From assembly GCF_900631955.1 (NCBI RefSeq), contig NZ_UZWD01000004.1, positions 62,001 to 126,000 on the forward strand: 64,000 bases of DNA, in the 5' to 3' direction. The DNA comes from Devosia equisanguinis. GTDB lineage: Bacteria > Pseudomonadota > Alphaproteobacteria > Rhizobiales > Devosiaceae. The translations under genes and the position numbers were made by a program. The notes under the pieces were generated by a model. The model saw only the letters and a program-made list of their open reading frames with translations, made no database searches and was not told where the DNA came from. This document shows positions 1-9,499 of this stretch, in pieces. Position 1 is the stretch's first letter; every line of letters begins with the position of its first letter.

Positions 1-20
1 CCGTCGGACTACTCGGCTGA
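1..20 (+). CDS. 3' end of an upstream gene (last codons only)
   Basis: The window opens with the last few codons of a gene ending in TGA at 18-20, two bases before the next start codon. Too little is present to identify it. Because the next genes are the two ATPases of a Dpp/Opp-type importer, the second permease (DppC type) is the likely owner. That is inferred from context only. Confidence 0.3.
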
Positions 21-22
21 CC

Positions 23-1029
23 ATGGGCGCCCCGATCCTCGACATTGCTGGACTGCGGACCGTGTTCCGGATCGGCGGCGCCGACATTGCCGCCGTCGAA
101 GACATGGAACTGACCATCGCCGCTGGTGAAACCGTGGCGTTGGTCGGCGAATCCGGGTCGGGGAAGTCGGTAACGAGCCTGTCGGTGATGGGCCTACTGC
201 CCAGGCGCGTGGGCCGCATCGCCGCCGGCAAGGTCATGCTGTCGCGCAAGAGCGGCGAGGTCGTCGACCTTGCCGCCATGTCCGACGAAACCCTGCGCCA
301 GATTCGGGGCAATGACATCGGCATGGTGTTCCAGGAACCCATGACCAGCCTCAACCCCGTCTATACCGTGGGCGAGCAGATCGCCGAGCCGATCCGCATC
401 CATCTGGGCAAGCCGCATCGCGAGGCGGCGGCCGATGCCGTGCGCCTCCTGGCCGATGTCGGCATTCCCAACCCCGTCCGCCGGGCGCAGCAATATCCGC
501 ACGAGCTTTCTGGCGGTATGCGGCAGCGGGTGACCATCGCCATGGCGCTGGCTTGCGATCCGCGCATGCTGATTGCCGACGAGCCGACCACGGCGCTCGA
601 CGTGACGATCCAGGCCCAGATCCTCGATCTGTTGCAGAAGCTGCAGCGCGAGCGCGGCATGGGCATCCTGTTCGTGACGCACAATCTGGGTGTCGTGGCC
701 GAGATCGCTGACCGGGTCGTGGTGATGTATGCCGGCCGGATCGTCGAGTCGGGGCCAGTGGCGGAGGTCTTCGCCCATCCTCGGCACCCCTATACCAAGG
801 GCCTGCTGCGCTCGGTGCCCCGGCTGGGCCAGGCGGTCGAGCTCAAACGCGCCGGCACGCCCCTGCCCACCATTCGCGGCAATGTGCCGTCACTGCGCAA
901 CCTGCCCAAGGGCTGCGCCTTTGCCAATCGCTGCGACTACGCCATCGCCGCCTGCAGCGCCGCCATGCCGGCTTTGGTCGAGACGACGCCGACGCAGAAA
1001 AGCCGCTGCATCCGCTGGCAGGAACTCTG

Positions 1030-1030
<1 letters not shown>
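23..1030 (+). CDS. Dpp/Opp-type ABC transporter ATP-binding protein (DppD-like)
   Basis: Cytoplasmic ATPase of a peptide/nickel-type importer. Walker A GESGSGKS lies at residues 42-49, the signature LSGGMRQR at about 162, and Walker B with ADEPTTALD at about 184-193. The C-terminal oligopeptide/dipeptide domain carries the cysteine pair of [15 protein letters not shown]. The 335 residues match the usual DppD/OppD length. The start lies two bases after the preceding stop and the end overlaps the next ATPase by one base, so this is one transcript. The nearby NanE-NanK enzyme suggests the cargo is sialic acid or a related amino sugar rather than peptide. Dpp-family sialate importers are known (SatABCD of Haemophilus ducreyi), but the substrate here is inference. 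Confidence 0.93.
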
Positions 1031-1998
<968 letters not shown>

Positions 1999-2018
1999 CG
2001 CCTGAAGGACAGCGATCC

Positions 2019-3584
2019 GTGCCGCACAATGCCCAATTCCTGACCGATCTCCAGGGTGGCCTGATCGTTTCCTGCCAGCCGGTCGATGATGGTCCGCTCG
2101 ATACCATCCCCGCTATCGTCGCCTTCGCTCAGGCCGCCCGCAATGGAGGCGCCCGTGCCCTGCGCATCGAGGGTGCGGACAATGTGGCGGCCGTGGCCAG
2201 GGCCTGCGACCTGCCGATCATCGGCATTATCAAGCGCGACCTGCCGGATAGCGCGGTGCGCATCACCCCGTTCATCGATGACGTAAAGGCGCTTGCCGCG
2301 GCCGGAGCGACGGTCATCGCCGTTGATGGCACCGACCGGGTCCGTCCGGTGCCGGTGGCCGACCTGCTGGCTGCCATCCACGCCGCCGGAGCTCTTGCGA
2401 TGGCCGACCTGGCGACGGAAGCGGAAGCCAGGATCGCCAGCCGGCTCGGCTTCGATATTCTGGGCACCACCATGTCGGGCTATACCGGCGGGCCGGTTCC
2501 GGCCGGGCCCGACCTCGATTTCGTGGCGGCTTGCCGCCGGCTGGGCGGTGTGGTCGTGGCGGAGGGACGCTACAATACCCCCGCCGCGGCAGCTTCGGCC
2601 ATTTCAGCAGGCGCCAGTGCGGTCTGTGTCGGCTCGGCCATCACGCGCACCGAGCACGTCACCGAATGGTTCCGTATTGCCGTGGATGAGGCGGTCAGCG
2701 GCAGCAAGGCCACGGTGCTGGCGCTCGATGTCGGCGGAACCAAGACGCTGGCGGCGCTGGTCCGGAACGGGAAAATTCTCGAACGGCAGACGATAAAGAC
2801 GCCGCAGGGCGTTGGGACGGATGCGTGGTTCAGCACGATCGGTTTGTTGGCTTCCAACTGGCGGGGGCGCTACGACGCGGTCGGCGCCGCCGTGACCGGT
2901 GTGGTGCAGGATGGCCATTGGTCAGCCCTCAATCCGCGCACGCTGGCCATTCCCGAGCGCACGCCGCTGGTCCAGCGGCTGACCACGCTGTTCGATGCGC
3001 CGGCCATCGCCCTAAACGATGCGCAGGCCGCGGCCTGGGGCGAGTATCGCCATGGGGCCGGGCGCGCGCGGGACATGGTATTTGTCACCGTGTCGTCGGG
3101 CATTGGCGGCGGGATCGTGTTGCAGGGCAGGCTGCTGCAGGGCGCCAATGGCCTCGCCGGCAGCCTGGGTCAGATCAGAGGTGCGCCGGCGTCGGAACGT
3201 CTCGAAGCGCGCGCTTCGGGTTTCGGCATGGTCGCGTCGGCAGCCGCTCTGGGCCATGCCGCCACGACGCATGAGATTTTTGCCGGCGTCGAAAATGGCC
3301 TGCCATGGGCCGTCGCGCTGCTCGATGAAGCTGTCGGGGATCTGGCCGTGGCCTTGGGTGACATGCAAAGATTGATCGATCCGCAGGTCGTGGTGCTGGG
3401 CGGTGGCATCGGCATGCTGCCGCAATTTCGTGATCGGCTGGTCGCAAGATTATTGCTGGAGCCCAGCCACCTGCGTCCTACGATCAGGCCGGCAGTTTTG
3501 GGCGCAGACGCTGGAATTATCGGCGTAGCCGATGTGTCTATGGCGCGCGCACATGCCGCAGCAGAAAGGCATAGCAGCTTTTAG
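2019..3584 (+). CDS. nanEK: fused N-acetylmannosamine-6-phosphate 2-epimerase / N-acetylmannosamine kinase (NanE-NanK)
   Basis: Two enzymes of sialic-acid catabolism in one 521-residue chain. Residues 1 to about 228 form a NanE TIM barrel, with the GIIKRD lysine, DLATEAEA and TTMSGYTGG motifs. This half converts ManNAc-6-P to GlcNAc-6-P. From about 233 the ROK kinase half has DVGGTKT, the catalytic-type Asp of ALNDAQAAAWGEY, and SSGIGGG. It would phosphorylate ManNAc. The GTG start at 2019 is chosen because GAAGGA lies 9 bases upstream; the open frame reaches back into dppF, but that part is shadow. Oddly, the CxCGxxGC zinc motif usual in ROK kinases is missing: the stretch reads GAPASERLEARASG, and the preceding GH is GQ. 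The kinase half may be divergent. Confidence 0.85.
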   Translation: MPHNAQFLTDLQGGLIVSCQPVDDGPLDTIPAIVAFAQAARNGGARALRIEGADNVAAVARACDLPIIGIIKRDLPDSAVRITPFIDDVKALAAAGATVIAVDGTDRVRPVPVADLLAAIHAAGALAMADLATEAEARIASRLGFDILGTTMSGYTGGPVPAGPDLDFVAACRRLGGVVVAEGRYNTPAAAASAISAGASAVCVGSAITRTEHVTEWFRIAVDEAVSGSKATVLALDVGGTKTLAALVRNGKILERQTIKTPQGVGTDAWFSTIGLLASNWRGRYDAVGAAVTGVVQDGHWSALNPRTLAIPERTPLVQRLTTLFDAPAIALNDAQAAAWGEYRHGAGRARDMVFVTVSSGIGGGIVLQGRLLQGANGLAGSLGQIRGAPASERLEARASGFGMVASAAALGHAATTHEIFAGVENGLPWAVALLDEAVGDLAVALGDMQRLIDPQVVVLGGGIGMLPQFRDRLVARLLLEPSHLRPTIRPAVLGADAGIIGVADVSMARAHAAAERHSSF

Positions 3585-3637
3585 CTCGGTTTGGACTATG
3601 CCTGAATGTCCGAAATGGGGTCGATTTCCGACGCTCC

Positions 3638-4855
3638 CTATGCCTTCGGCTTGATGATATAGGGTGACAGGTCCAGCCCCTCGGGCAAGCGCAACGCGGC
3701 CAGCACTTCGACTTCTTCGACCAGCAAGGTCTTCTTGCCGTAATTGTCGCCGGCGGTCTTCATCGCATGGCCGGTCTGGCGGTCGGCGGTACGGGGGTCG
3801 ATCTTGGCCACCCTCATAATGTCCTTGGCCGTGTGTCGGCTCGAATGGAAGGTGGTTTCATATGGCCGGTGGATGCCCAGCTTCTCCAACCGACCGTTGA
3901 GGCGCTTGGAAGCGGCATCGGCGGGGTCCTTCACTAGTTCCCTGCCATGCCGGAAGGCGTGAGGGAACAGCCATTCATCGGCCTTACGCTTGGCGCAGAG
4001 GTCGTAGAATGCGGTCTGCTCCAGTACCTCGTGCAGCGCGAACAGGCGGCGGCTGGTTTCGTTCTTGATCTGCCGTTCGGTCTCTTCACCCTCGATGATC
4101 AGGTCCGTGGTCAAGTCCGCGACCCAGAGCGTGTCGTTGATCTTGCGGACGTCCTTGCCCTGCAAATAGATCAGTTCGCCCACGCGGGCACCCGTCAAGG
4201 TAGCCAAGAGCGGTAACCACTTGAGGTCGGGGCGCGTCTCTTGTGCCGCCGCCTTGAACCAGACGTTCAGTTCCTCGACGGTGAAGGGCACACGGACCAC
4301 GGAATCGCGGGCCGTATTCGGAATGGTCGGGCTCATGTCGGCGAGTGGGGAGCGGAAGTCATGTTCTGCCGCCATGGTCTTGAAGAACATGCGAAGCGGG
4401 CTGAGATAGTTCGCTTCGATGGCCTTGCCGGTGAGCGTTGGGAAACGGCGGTCATTCAGGGTGTCGTTGTGATCGGCAGCCTGTGCACGCGTCATGCCGT
4501 GAAACGTCCGTTCCTTGGTCATATTGGCCGGTGACCGCGCCAGCACGTTGGTGAAGCTCTGGAAATCAGAGAACCGATATCGGTTAACCGGCTTGTCGCC
4601 GGCATATTCGACGAAATCGCGAATGCGGTTCGCGTCGGTCTTCACCTTCTTGTCCTGCGCGTGGTCCTTGCGGAGAGCGGTCCAAACCTCAAGCTGATCC
4701 AACAGCATGGGCTTGTCGGGGCCACCGTCCAAAACCTGCTGCACCTGTGCCGACAAGACCGCGATCTTGGCGGCAATGTCGTCGCGCTGGCTCTTCGGCA
4801 GGCTCTCCGCAGTCTTGGCGAGACCGTCGATAGCACCGCCCAGCAGTTTTAATGG
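3638..4855 (-). pseudogene. tyrosine recombinase/integrase, N-terminus lost
   Basis: C-terminal ~400 residues of a phage-type integrase. All five catalytic positions are visible: Arg in TGARVGE, Lys in KNETSRR, HSSRHT (HxxR), TGH, and Tyr in NYGK. An SAM-like core domain begins at about residue 20 of the readable part. The frame stays open up to an in-frame TAG at 4856-4858 without any ATG or GTG upstream; only a TTG at 4756 could serve. The IS21-like end starts at 4863, so the 5' part was probably removed by the IS event. It sits just after nanEK in the opposite direction, suggesting a former genomic-island border. Function as an intact recombinase is doubtful. Confidence 0.72.
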
Positions 4856-4863
4856 CTATTCGT

Positions 4864-4888
4864 GTTGATTTCCGCCGAGAAGTGACCC
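4864..4888 (+). repeat. left outer inverted repeat of the nested IS
   Basis: A 25-base arm containing GAGAAGTGACCC at its inner edge. It pairs with 6589-6613 in inverted orientation with four mismatches. The same 12-base core occurs again at 19783-19794 beside the istB fragment, linking these ends to an IS21-like family. Confidence 0.7.
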
Positions 4889-4907
4889 AGGTTTTCCATT
4901 GAGAAGT

Positions 4908-6559
4908 GGCTCTGACTCACATTTGCTGCTGTTCGGGCCAAGGTTCGCGCTGGTTCGTAGGAGGATCAGCAGATGCAGCATGGTTTTCAGCGCGCGAGCC
5001 TTGCGCCGAGTGGTTTTGCAGTAGATGCGGTGCAGGTCTTGGCGGACAGGGTGCAAATCCTGCTTCGATCTCGCCGATCGTGGGGAGACTGCCCTGCCTG
5101 CGGAGGCCGTAGTCGGCGTGTGCAAAGTCGCTATAGGCGACGGCCAGCAGATTTGCCGCTCGGTGGACGACGGGTAGAGCTTTCGATCCTGACGCGTCGG
5201 TTTTGGTGTGATGGTGTTCTTTGCGGCCGTCGCATTTTTTGCGAACGTTTCGATGACAGCGTCTTGGGTCGGTATAGCCGGCGCACGCAACGGCTCGAGA
5301 CCATCGTGCACCATCTCGGTCTGGCTTTAGGCGGCAGGCCCGCAGCCAGTTTTGCGGATCGTCTCATGATACCGGTTAGCAAAGACACACTGCTACGCGT
5401 CGTCCGCCGACGGGTCACAGACCATGATGACACGTTGACGGTGGTTGGAATCGATGACTTCGCTTTCCGGCGCGGGCAAACCTATGGGACGCTTGTCTGC
5501 GACCTCGAGCGTCGCAGGCCGGTCGTCCTGCTGCCAGATCGCGCATTGAATACCTCCCGCGCCTGGTTGGCCGAGCATCCATCCATATCAGTCGTTGCCC
5601 GAGATCGTGGAGGCGGCTATGGCGAGGCGATCGCCAGAGGCTTGCCGAATGCCCAACAGGTCGCCGACCGCTGGCACCTCATGGAGAACTCAAGCCGCGC
5701 TTTCCTCGACGCCGTCGGTAAATCCATGCGTCAGATAAGACAGGCGGTCGGCAGCAATATCGTCGACCCCAAGCTGCTGACCTATGCCGAGAGGCTGCAA
5801 TACGAAGGATATCTGCGCCGGCAGGAGACTAGTGAGGCCATCAAAGAGCTGTCGAAGAAGGGAACCTCGATCCGTCAAATCGTCCTTCAGACAGGCCATA
5901 GTCGGAAGGTCGTACGCGACGTTCTGCGCGGCCAAAGGTTCGACGTGTTCCGAACAAGGCCAAGTTCTCTGGATAGCTGGCTCCCGTGGCTAAACACCCG
6001 TTGGGACGAAGGCGTCCGGAATGCTTTGGCGCTCTGGCGCGAGATGCAGGCACAGGGCTTTCCAGGACAAAGCGGTGTCGTCTCACAATGGGCGCAACGC
6101 CGGCGTCTTGCTGAAAAGGCAAATCAAAGCGGGTTGGCACGAACACCGTCTGCGCGCGTCATCGCCAGGCTGTTGACCACGGCGCGGGATGATCTGGCAA
6201 AGTCCGAAGCGATCTTGGTCGCTGCGATCGAAGTGAATGTACCCGAGCTGGTGGTGGCCCGCACAGTTATCGGCGACTTCCAGTCCATGATCCGATCCAA
6301 AACAGCGACGAAGTTGGATGACTGGTTGCAGGCGGCAAAACTCAGCCTTGTAAGCTCATTTGCCAATGGTGTCGGAAAGGACCTGGCCGCCGTCAGAAAC
6401 GCGATCGTCTCGCCTTGGTCGAATGGGCAGACCGAAGGACAGATCACGCGCCTGAAGCTCGTGAAACGACAAATGTACGGGCGCGCGAAGCTCGATCTCC
6501 TGCAGGCGAGACTGATCGGAGCCCCATAGCCGAAGCTTCAGCAAAAGTGCGCCAGAGCC
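4908..6559 (+). mobile_element. ISL3-family insertion sequence
   Basis: About 1,652 bp with one transposase gene. The ends are an inverted pair: GGCTCTGACTCACATTTGCTG at 4908 on the plus strand and a near-copy starting GGCTCTGGCGCAC read from 6559 on the minus strand. ISL3 elements typically begin with GG and carry imperfect repeats of this length. The expected 8-base target duplication is not seen (4900-4907 versus 6560-6567 differ), so the flanks may have recombined. A truncated second copy in the opposite orientation lies at 19414-19782. Confidence 0.8.
4973..6529 (+). CDS. ISL3-family transposase
   Basis: 518-residue DDE transposase that moves the surrounding ISL3 element. The N-terminal zinc-binding region (CPACGGRSRRVQSRYRR, then GVLCGRRIFCERF) is followed by the core motifs GIDDFAFRRG at about 161, VVARDRGGGYGEA at about 203, and an ADRWHLMEN block. 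A C-terminal WSNGQTEGQITRLKLVKR motif carries the third acidic residue. ATG at 4973 is preceded by GGAGG at 4960-4964. Length is normal for the family and no frameshift is visible, so it may still be functional. Confidence 0.93.
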   Translation: MQHGFQRASLAPSGFAVDAVQVLADRVQILLRSRRSWGDCPACGGRSRRVQSRYRRRPADLPLGGRRVELSILTRRFWCDGVLCGRRIFCERFDDSVLGRYSRRTQRLETIVHHLGLALGGRPAASFADRLMIPVSKDTLLRVVRRRVTDHDDTLTVVGIDDFAFRRGQTYGTLVCDLERRRPVVLLPDRALNTSRAWLAEHPSISVVARDRGGGYGEAIARGLPNAQQVADRWHLMENSSRAFLDAVGKSMRQIRQAVGSNIVDPKLLTYAERLQYEGYLRRQETSEAIKELSKKGTSIRQIVLQTGHSRKVVRDVLRGQRFDVFRTRPSSLDSWLPWLNTRWDEGVRNALALWREMQAQGFPGQSGVVSQWAQRRRLAEKANQSGLARTPSARVIARLLTTARDDLAKSEAILVAAIEVNVPELVVARTVIGDFQSMIRSKTATKLDDWLQAAKLSLVSSFANGVGKDLAAVRNAIVSPWSNGQTEGQITRLKLVKRQMYGRAKLDLLQARLIGAP

Positions 6560-6588
6560 AAATCTCGATGGAAATAGTCCCGCCTAAC

Positions 6589-6613
6589 GGGTCACTTCTC
6601 AGTGGCAATCAAC
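6589..6613 (-). repeat. right outer inverted repeat of the nested IS
   Basis: Mirror of the arm at 4864-4888. Read on the minus strand it begins GTTGATTGCC and ends GAGAAGTGACCC. It defines the right boundary of the composite remnant. Confidence 0.7.
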
Positions 6614-6706
6614 AGGCGCGCTCCATGGTGATCCAGCAGAAGACGGTCCGACCCGTCCAGTTCCAGAGCTCGCTGCTTGCGCCGCTGCCAAACCCGCGCT
6701 CGACCT

Positions 6707-7552
6707 TCAGGACCTTCGAAGCACTTCCCGCTCGAGCTCGGGGACGCTTGTAGTGAATTCCTGTACGGCTTGCGAGAGAGCAGCTGAGGATTGGATTGAG
6801 TAGTGGGTCTGTCCCGGCAAAATGGCTAGTCGATGCTGATTCATTCCGGAAGAATCCCAGCCAGCATCCCGCAGACCGCCTACAAGCCTAGAAAAATACT
6901 CGACCATGTGGCTGGGCATCACCGAGTCCCAGTCACCGGATACCAGCAGCGTCGGCGCCGGAAGTCCCCGCTTCAGCGCTTCTCCGTGATCATAGCCAGC
7001 CGAGCCAGCGGCCATTCCACCCAAAGCGAGATGGAGCTTCGGCCAATTCTCCTCAGGGTTGTCGGCGACCTTTACATACATGTCATACAGGGGCGTTCCC
7101 CTCATCGGTTCGATGCTGCTTGCACCGATCGTTCGTAGCGCGGCCTGCGTGGTGTCGTGCCACCCGCCCCAAGAAAATGGCGCAGATACGATGACCAAAC
7201 GTTCGACCACTTTCGGATACCGCAGCGCAACTTGCAGAGCGACTTCTCCACCCATTGAATAACCAAGGAGATTGGCCCGCTCGTATCCTATGTGGGCGAT
7301 CACCGCGACGACGTCGTCGGCGAGGCTGCCGTGAGACATGGGTCGATCGAATGGAGCAGTCCGACCATGGCCCTGCAAATCTACTCCGATGACCGTGTGA
7401 TGTTCCGAGAGTTGTTTGATCATATGGTCGAATGTTTCGATCATCCCAAATCCACCGTGGATGAGCAGGATCGGCCTGCCGTGGCCATAGGTTTGATAGT
7501 ACACTTCGCCACCAGACACAGGCACGTAGCCGGACGATTTTGGCTTTATCAT
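6707..7552 (-). CDS. alpha/beta hydrolase
   Basis: About 281 residues with the alpha/beta-hydrolase fold. The oxyanion HGGF lies near residue 32, the nucleophile elbow is GYSMGG, the acid is Asp in SGDWDS, and the catalytic His sits in GQTHYS. It resembles cytosolic esterases and haloperoxidase-like hydrolases; the substrate cannot be named. I start at the internal ATG at 7552 because GGAG lies 8 bases upstream; a longer frame to 7594 exists without such support. It begins the block of lower GC by eye between IS elements and runs towards the ISL3 element. Confidence 0.85.
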   Translation of the reverse strand: MIKPKSSGYVPVSGGEVYYQTYGHGRPILLIHGGFGMIETFDHMIKQLSEHHTVIGVDLQGHGRTAPFDRPMSHGSLADDVVAVIAHIGYERANLLGYSMGGEVALQVALRYPKVVERLVIVSAPFSWGGWHDTTQAALRTIGASSIEPMRGTPLYDMYVKVADNPEENWPKLHLALGGMAAGSAGYDHGEALKRGLPAPTLLVSGDWDSVMPSHMVEYFSRLVGGLRDAGWDSSGMNQHRLAILPGQTHYSIQSSAALSQAVQEFTTSVPELEREVLRRS

Positions 7553-7784
7553 TGATAGCTCCAAATTAGCTGGCCGCCCACTTGAAGCGGCCACAGGTTT
7601 TCATGCGCTGCCGTGTCGCACATCCGTGATGCGATCGCAGTTTTCATCGACCAACCCATGTCTCGACGCTGGGTGGCGCGGGCTAGCCATGCACGGCTCC
7701 GTCAGTTTCATTTTGACCTGAGTCGCTGCTCCTGGGCGCGTGGTCATGCACGATTGACCATCTGAACCAGCGGCTCTCTCGGTG

Positions 7785-8597
7785 TTATTCGGAGAGCATA
7801 CGCCGAGCCAAATAGAGCACCGTCGTGATGTTGCGAGTAACGCAGTTCCCGAAGTCCTCTCGTGCAATCCGTCCGAGCTCAGCTAAAACGGCTTCGCGAT
7901 CTGAACGTAGGCTGACGTTGGAGTAGCTCGCATAAAGGTCCATGATCTGGGATCCGTTGAGAGTGACTGACCATGTGCTTTGATGCACCTCTATGCTGTC
8001 AAAAGCTTCAGCGGCCCTCAATGCGGAGACGCGCGCGTCTACATCCGCCCCGAACTCCAGGTGAGGATGACCTCGATTCGATGGATTGGCAGGGCCAGAG
8101 GCGAGCAGGTCTAGAGTAGCTTCATGAAAGGGATCCCGTTTGTGGGGATCACCATAGATGTTCCAGAATGGGGCCCACCAACCTCCCGGGCGGATAGCGT
8201 CGGCAATCCTCCGCAACGCCGAGCTCTCATCCAGCCAGTGGAATGCAGTAGCGCAGATGCCCAAGTCGAAAGAGAAGGGGTCCAGATCGGCGTCCTCGAA
8301 AGCACTGTTTACGACCCGAAGTGCCGGAACAGCGGCACCTTTCGAGAGAAAGGCTGCTAATCGAGGGTCGGGTTCAATTGCGACGACCGGGTTTGCGCCC
8401 AAGGCCAATAGCTGCCGAGTAGCTTTTCCAGTTCCCGCTCCGATTTCGAAGGCAGCAGTGCTGGTACCCACATCGCAACGTGATGACAGGCACTCGAATA
8501 CCCACGCAGGATAATCTGGCCGCGCCCGATCATAGCCCGCGGGATCGAGGCCAAAGGCCGCCCGTCCAGCACTTTTTAAGATTTCTGAGGTGATCAC
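7785..8597 (-). CDS. class I SAM-dependent methyltransferase
   Basis: 270 residues. Motif I is FEIGAGTGKATRQLL at about 48-62, followed by the acidic residue of VVAIEPDP that binds the SAM ribose, and a post-I region ending ICATAFHWLD. The ATAFHWLD stretch is typical of UbiE/BioC-like methyltransferases annotated as trans-aconitate-like. The acceptor is unknown. It is transcribed divergently from the ArsR-SRPBCC gene across a 137-base gap that holds a long inverted repeat, so the two may be controlled together. Confidence 0.87.
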   Translation of the reverse strand: MITSEILKSAGRAAFGLDPAGYDRARPDYPAWVFECLSSRCDVGTSTAAFEIGAGTGKATRQLLALGANPVVAIEPDPRLAAFLSKGAAVPALRVVNSAFEDADLDPFSFDLGICATAFHWLDESSALRRIADAIRPGGWWAPFWNIYGDPHKRDPFHEATLDLLASGPANPSNRGHPHLEFGADVDARVSALRAAEAFDSIEVHQSTWSVTLNGSQIMDLYASYSNVSLRSDREAVLAELGRIAREDFGNCVTRNITTVLYLARRMLSE

Positions 8598-8672
8598 CTT
8601 CTAGCTCCAAGCTCGTGTCATACGAGCTTATTCTGCGCCAAGTCCGGTGAGCACCCACTCAAATGCAAAAAA

Positions 8673-8720
8673 GTGACCGTTTGGTCTCATTTCCGTATTG
8701 ACACGAGACCTTACAGTCAC
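8673..8720. promoter_or_regulatory. long inverted repeat in the divergent promoter, candidate ArsR operator
   Basis: Two 16-base arms (8673-8688 and 8705-8720) pair at 13 of 16 positions around a 16-base spacer. The perfect parts are GTGAC/GTCAC and GGTCTC/GAGACC. A TTGACA-like -35 box lies at 8698-8703 inside the spacer. The repeat ends 14 bases before the ATG of the ArsR-type regulator and faces the methyltransferase on the other side. Binding by the adjacent regulator is inference. Confidence 0.55.
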
Positions 8721-8734
8721 CTATCGGGTTGCAC

Positions 8735-9499
8735 ATGGATGACGTGTTCAAAGCTTTGGCTGACCCTACCCGCCGGGCATTGCTCGACGCTTTGCAAGAA
8801 CGAGATGGGCAGAGCCTAAGCGCCTTGGAAGCAGCTCACGGAATGTCTCGATTTGGAGTGGCCAAGCACCTCAGGGTGCTGGAGGCCGCCGGACTCGTGG
8901 TTGCGCGGAAACACGGTCGCGAACGCCTTCATTTCCTGAATACCCTCCCCATCGCGCAGATTTACGACCGCTGGGTATCGAGGTTCGCAGCCCCATGGGC
9001 GGAGGCGCTTGTCCATTTAAAATCGGAGCTGGAGACGACTGTGCAAAAGGTATTCGAAATCTACATCAAGGCCTCTCCAGAGAGGATTTGGTTCGCGCTG
9101 ACCGATCCCGACGAAAGGGCCAAGTATCAGTTTGGCCTTCTTTTTTCGCCTGAGTTCCGCGCAGGCGAGCCTTACACGGCGGCAGGAGGCGGTCGGACCA
9201 TAGTCTCTGGCGAGACGCTGGAATATGACCCCCCAAAGCGGCTCGTTCAGTCCTACAACGCACACTGGACTCCAGGAGTCGCAGCATACGCACCTTCCAA
9301 AGTTACTCTTGAGATCGAGCCGATCGGCGACTCCTGCAGGCTCACCGTTGTCCACGACATGCTGCCGGAAGGTGCCAATCCGGAGCTCTATGGAGGGTGG
9401 CCCATGATCCTGTCTGGTCTCAAGACCTTGGTTGAAACTGGAGAGCTTCTGACAACGCCGGGATCTATCCGCTGGGGCCATGGCGAGAACGCTCCATGA
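8735..9499 (+). CDS. ArsR-family HTH regulator fused to an SRPBCC (AHSA1-like) domain
   Basis: 254 residues. The N-terminal ~95 are an ArsR winged helix (FKALADPTRRALLDAL, then SRFGVAKHLRVLEAAGLV as recognition region). Residues ~105-245 are an SRPBCC/START-like domain with FEIYIKASPERIWFALTDPDE and WPMILSGLKTLVETGE, the pattern of Aha1-type ligand-binding proteins. It probably senses a hydrophobic ligand and represses its own and neighbouring genes. No metal-binding CxC is seen. ATG 8735 is preferred to the TTG at 8729. It overlaps the next hydrolase gene by 4 bases (ATGA). Confidence 0.87.
   Translation: MDDVFKALADPTRRALLDALQERDGQSLSALEAAHGMSRFGVAKHLRVLEAAGLVVARKHGRERLHFLNTLPIAQIYDRWVSRFAAPWAEALVHLKSELETTVQKVFEIYIKASPERIWFALTDPDERAKYQFGLLFSPEFRAGEPYTAAGGGRTIVSGETLEYDPPKRLVQSYNAHWTPGVAAYAPSKVTLEIEPIGDSCRLTVVHDMLPEGANPELYGGWPMILSGLKTLVETGELLTTPGSIRWGHGENAP

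Larger units (their letters stand above)
4863..6614. mobile_element. IS21-like terminal sequences enclosing an ISL3 element (nested remnant)
   Basis: The outer edges form an inverted repeat of 25 bases (4864-4888 and 6589-6613, 21 of 25 identical by eye). With the flanking base they start TG and end CA, as IS21-family ends do. Each end also repeats a GAGAAGTG-type motif internally (4877-4888 and 4901-4907 on the left). No istA/istB lies between them; instead an ISL3 element fills the interior. No direct target duplication is visible just outside (4855-4862 versus 6615-6622). I read it as an IS21-like element whose core was replaced by, or deleted after, ISL3 insertion. Confidence 0.5.

Noticed and set aside
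7601..7867. 88-codon minus-strand frame after the methyltransferase
   Set aside because: Overlaps the end of the methyltransferase in another frame, without motif or start signal.
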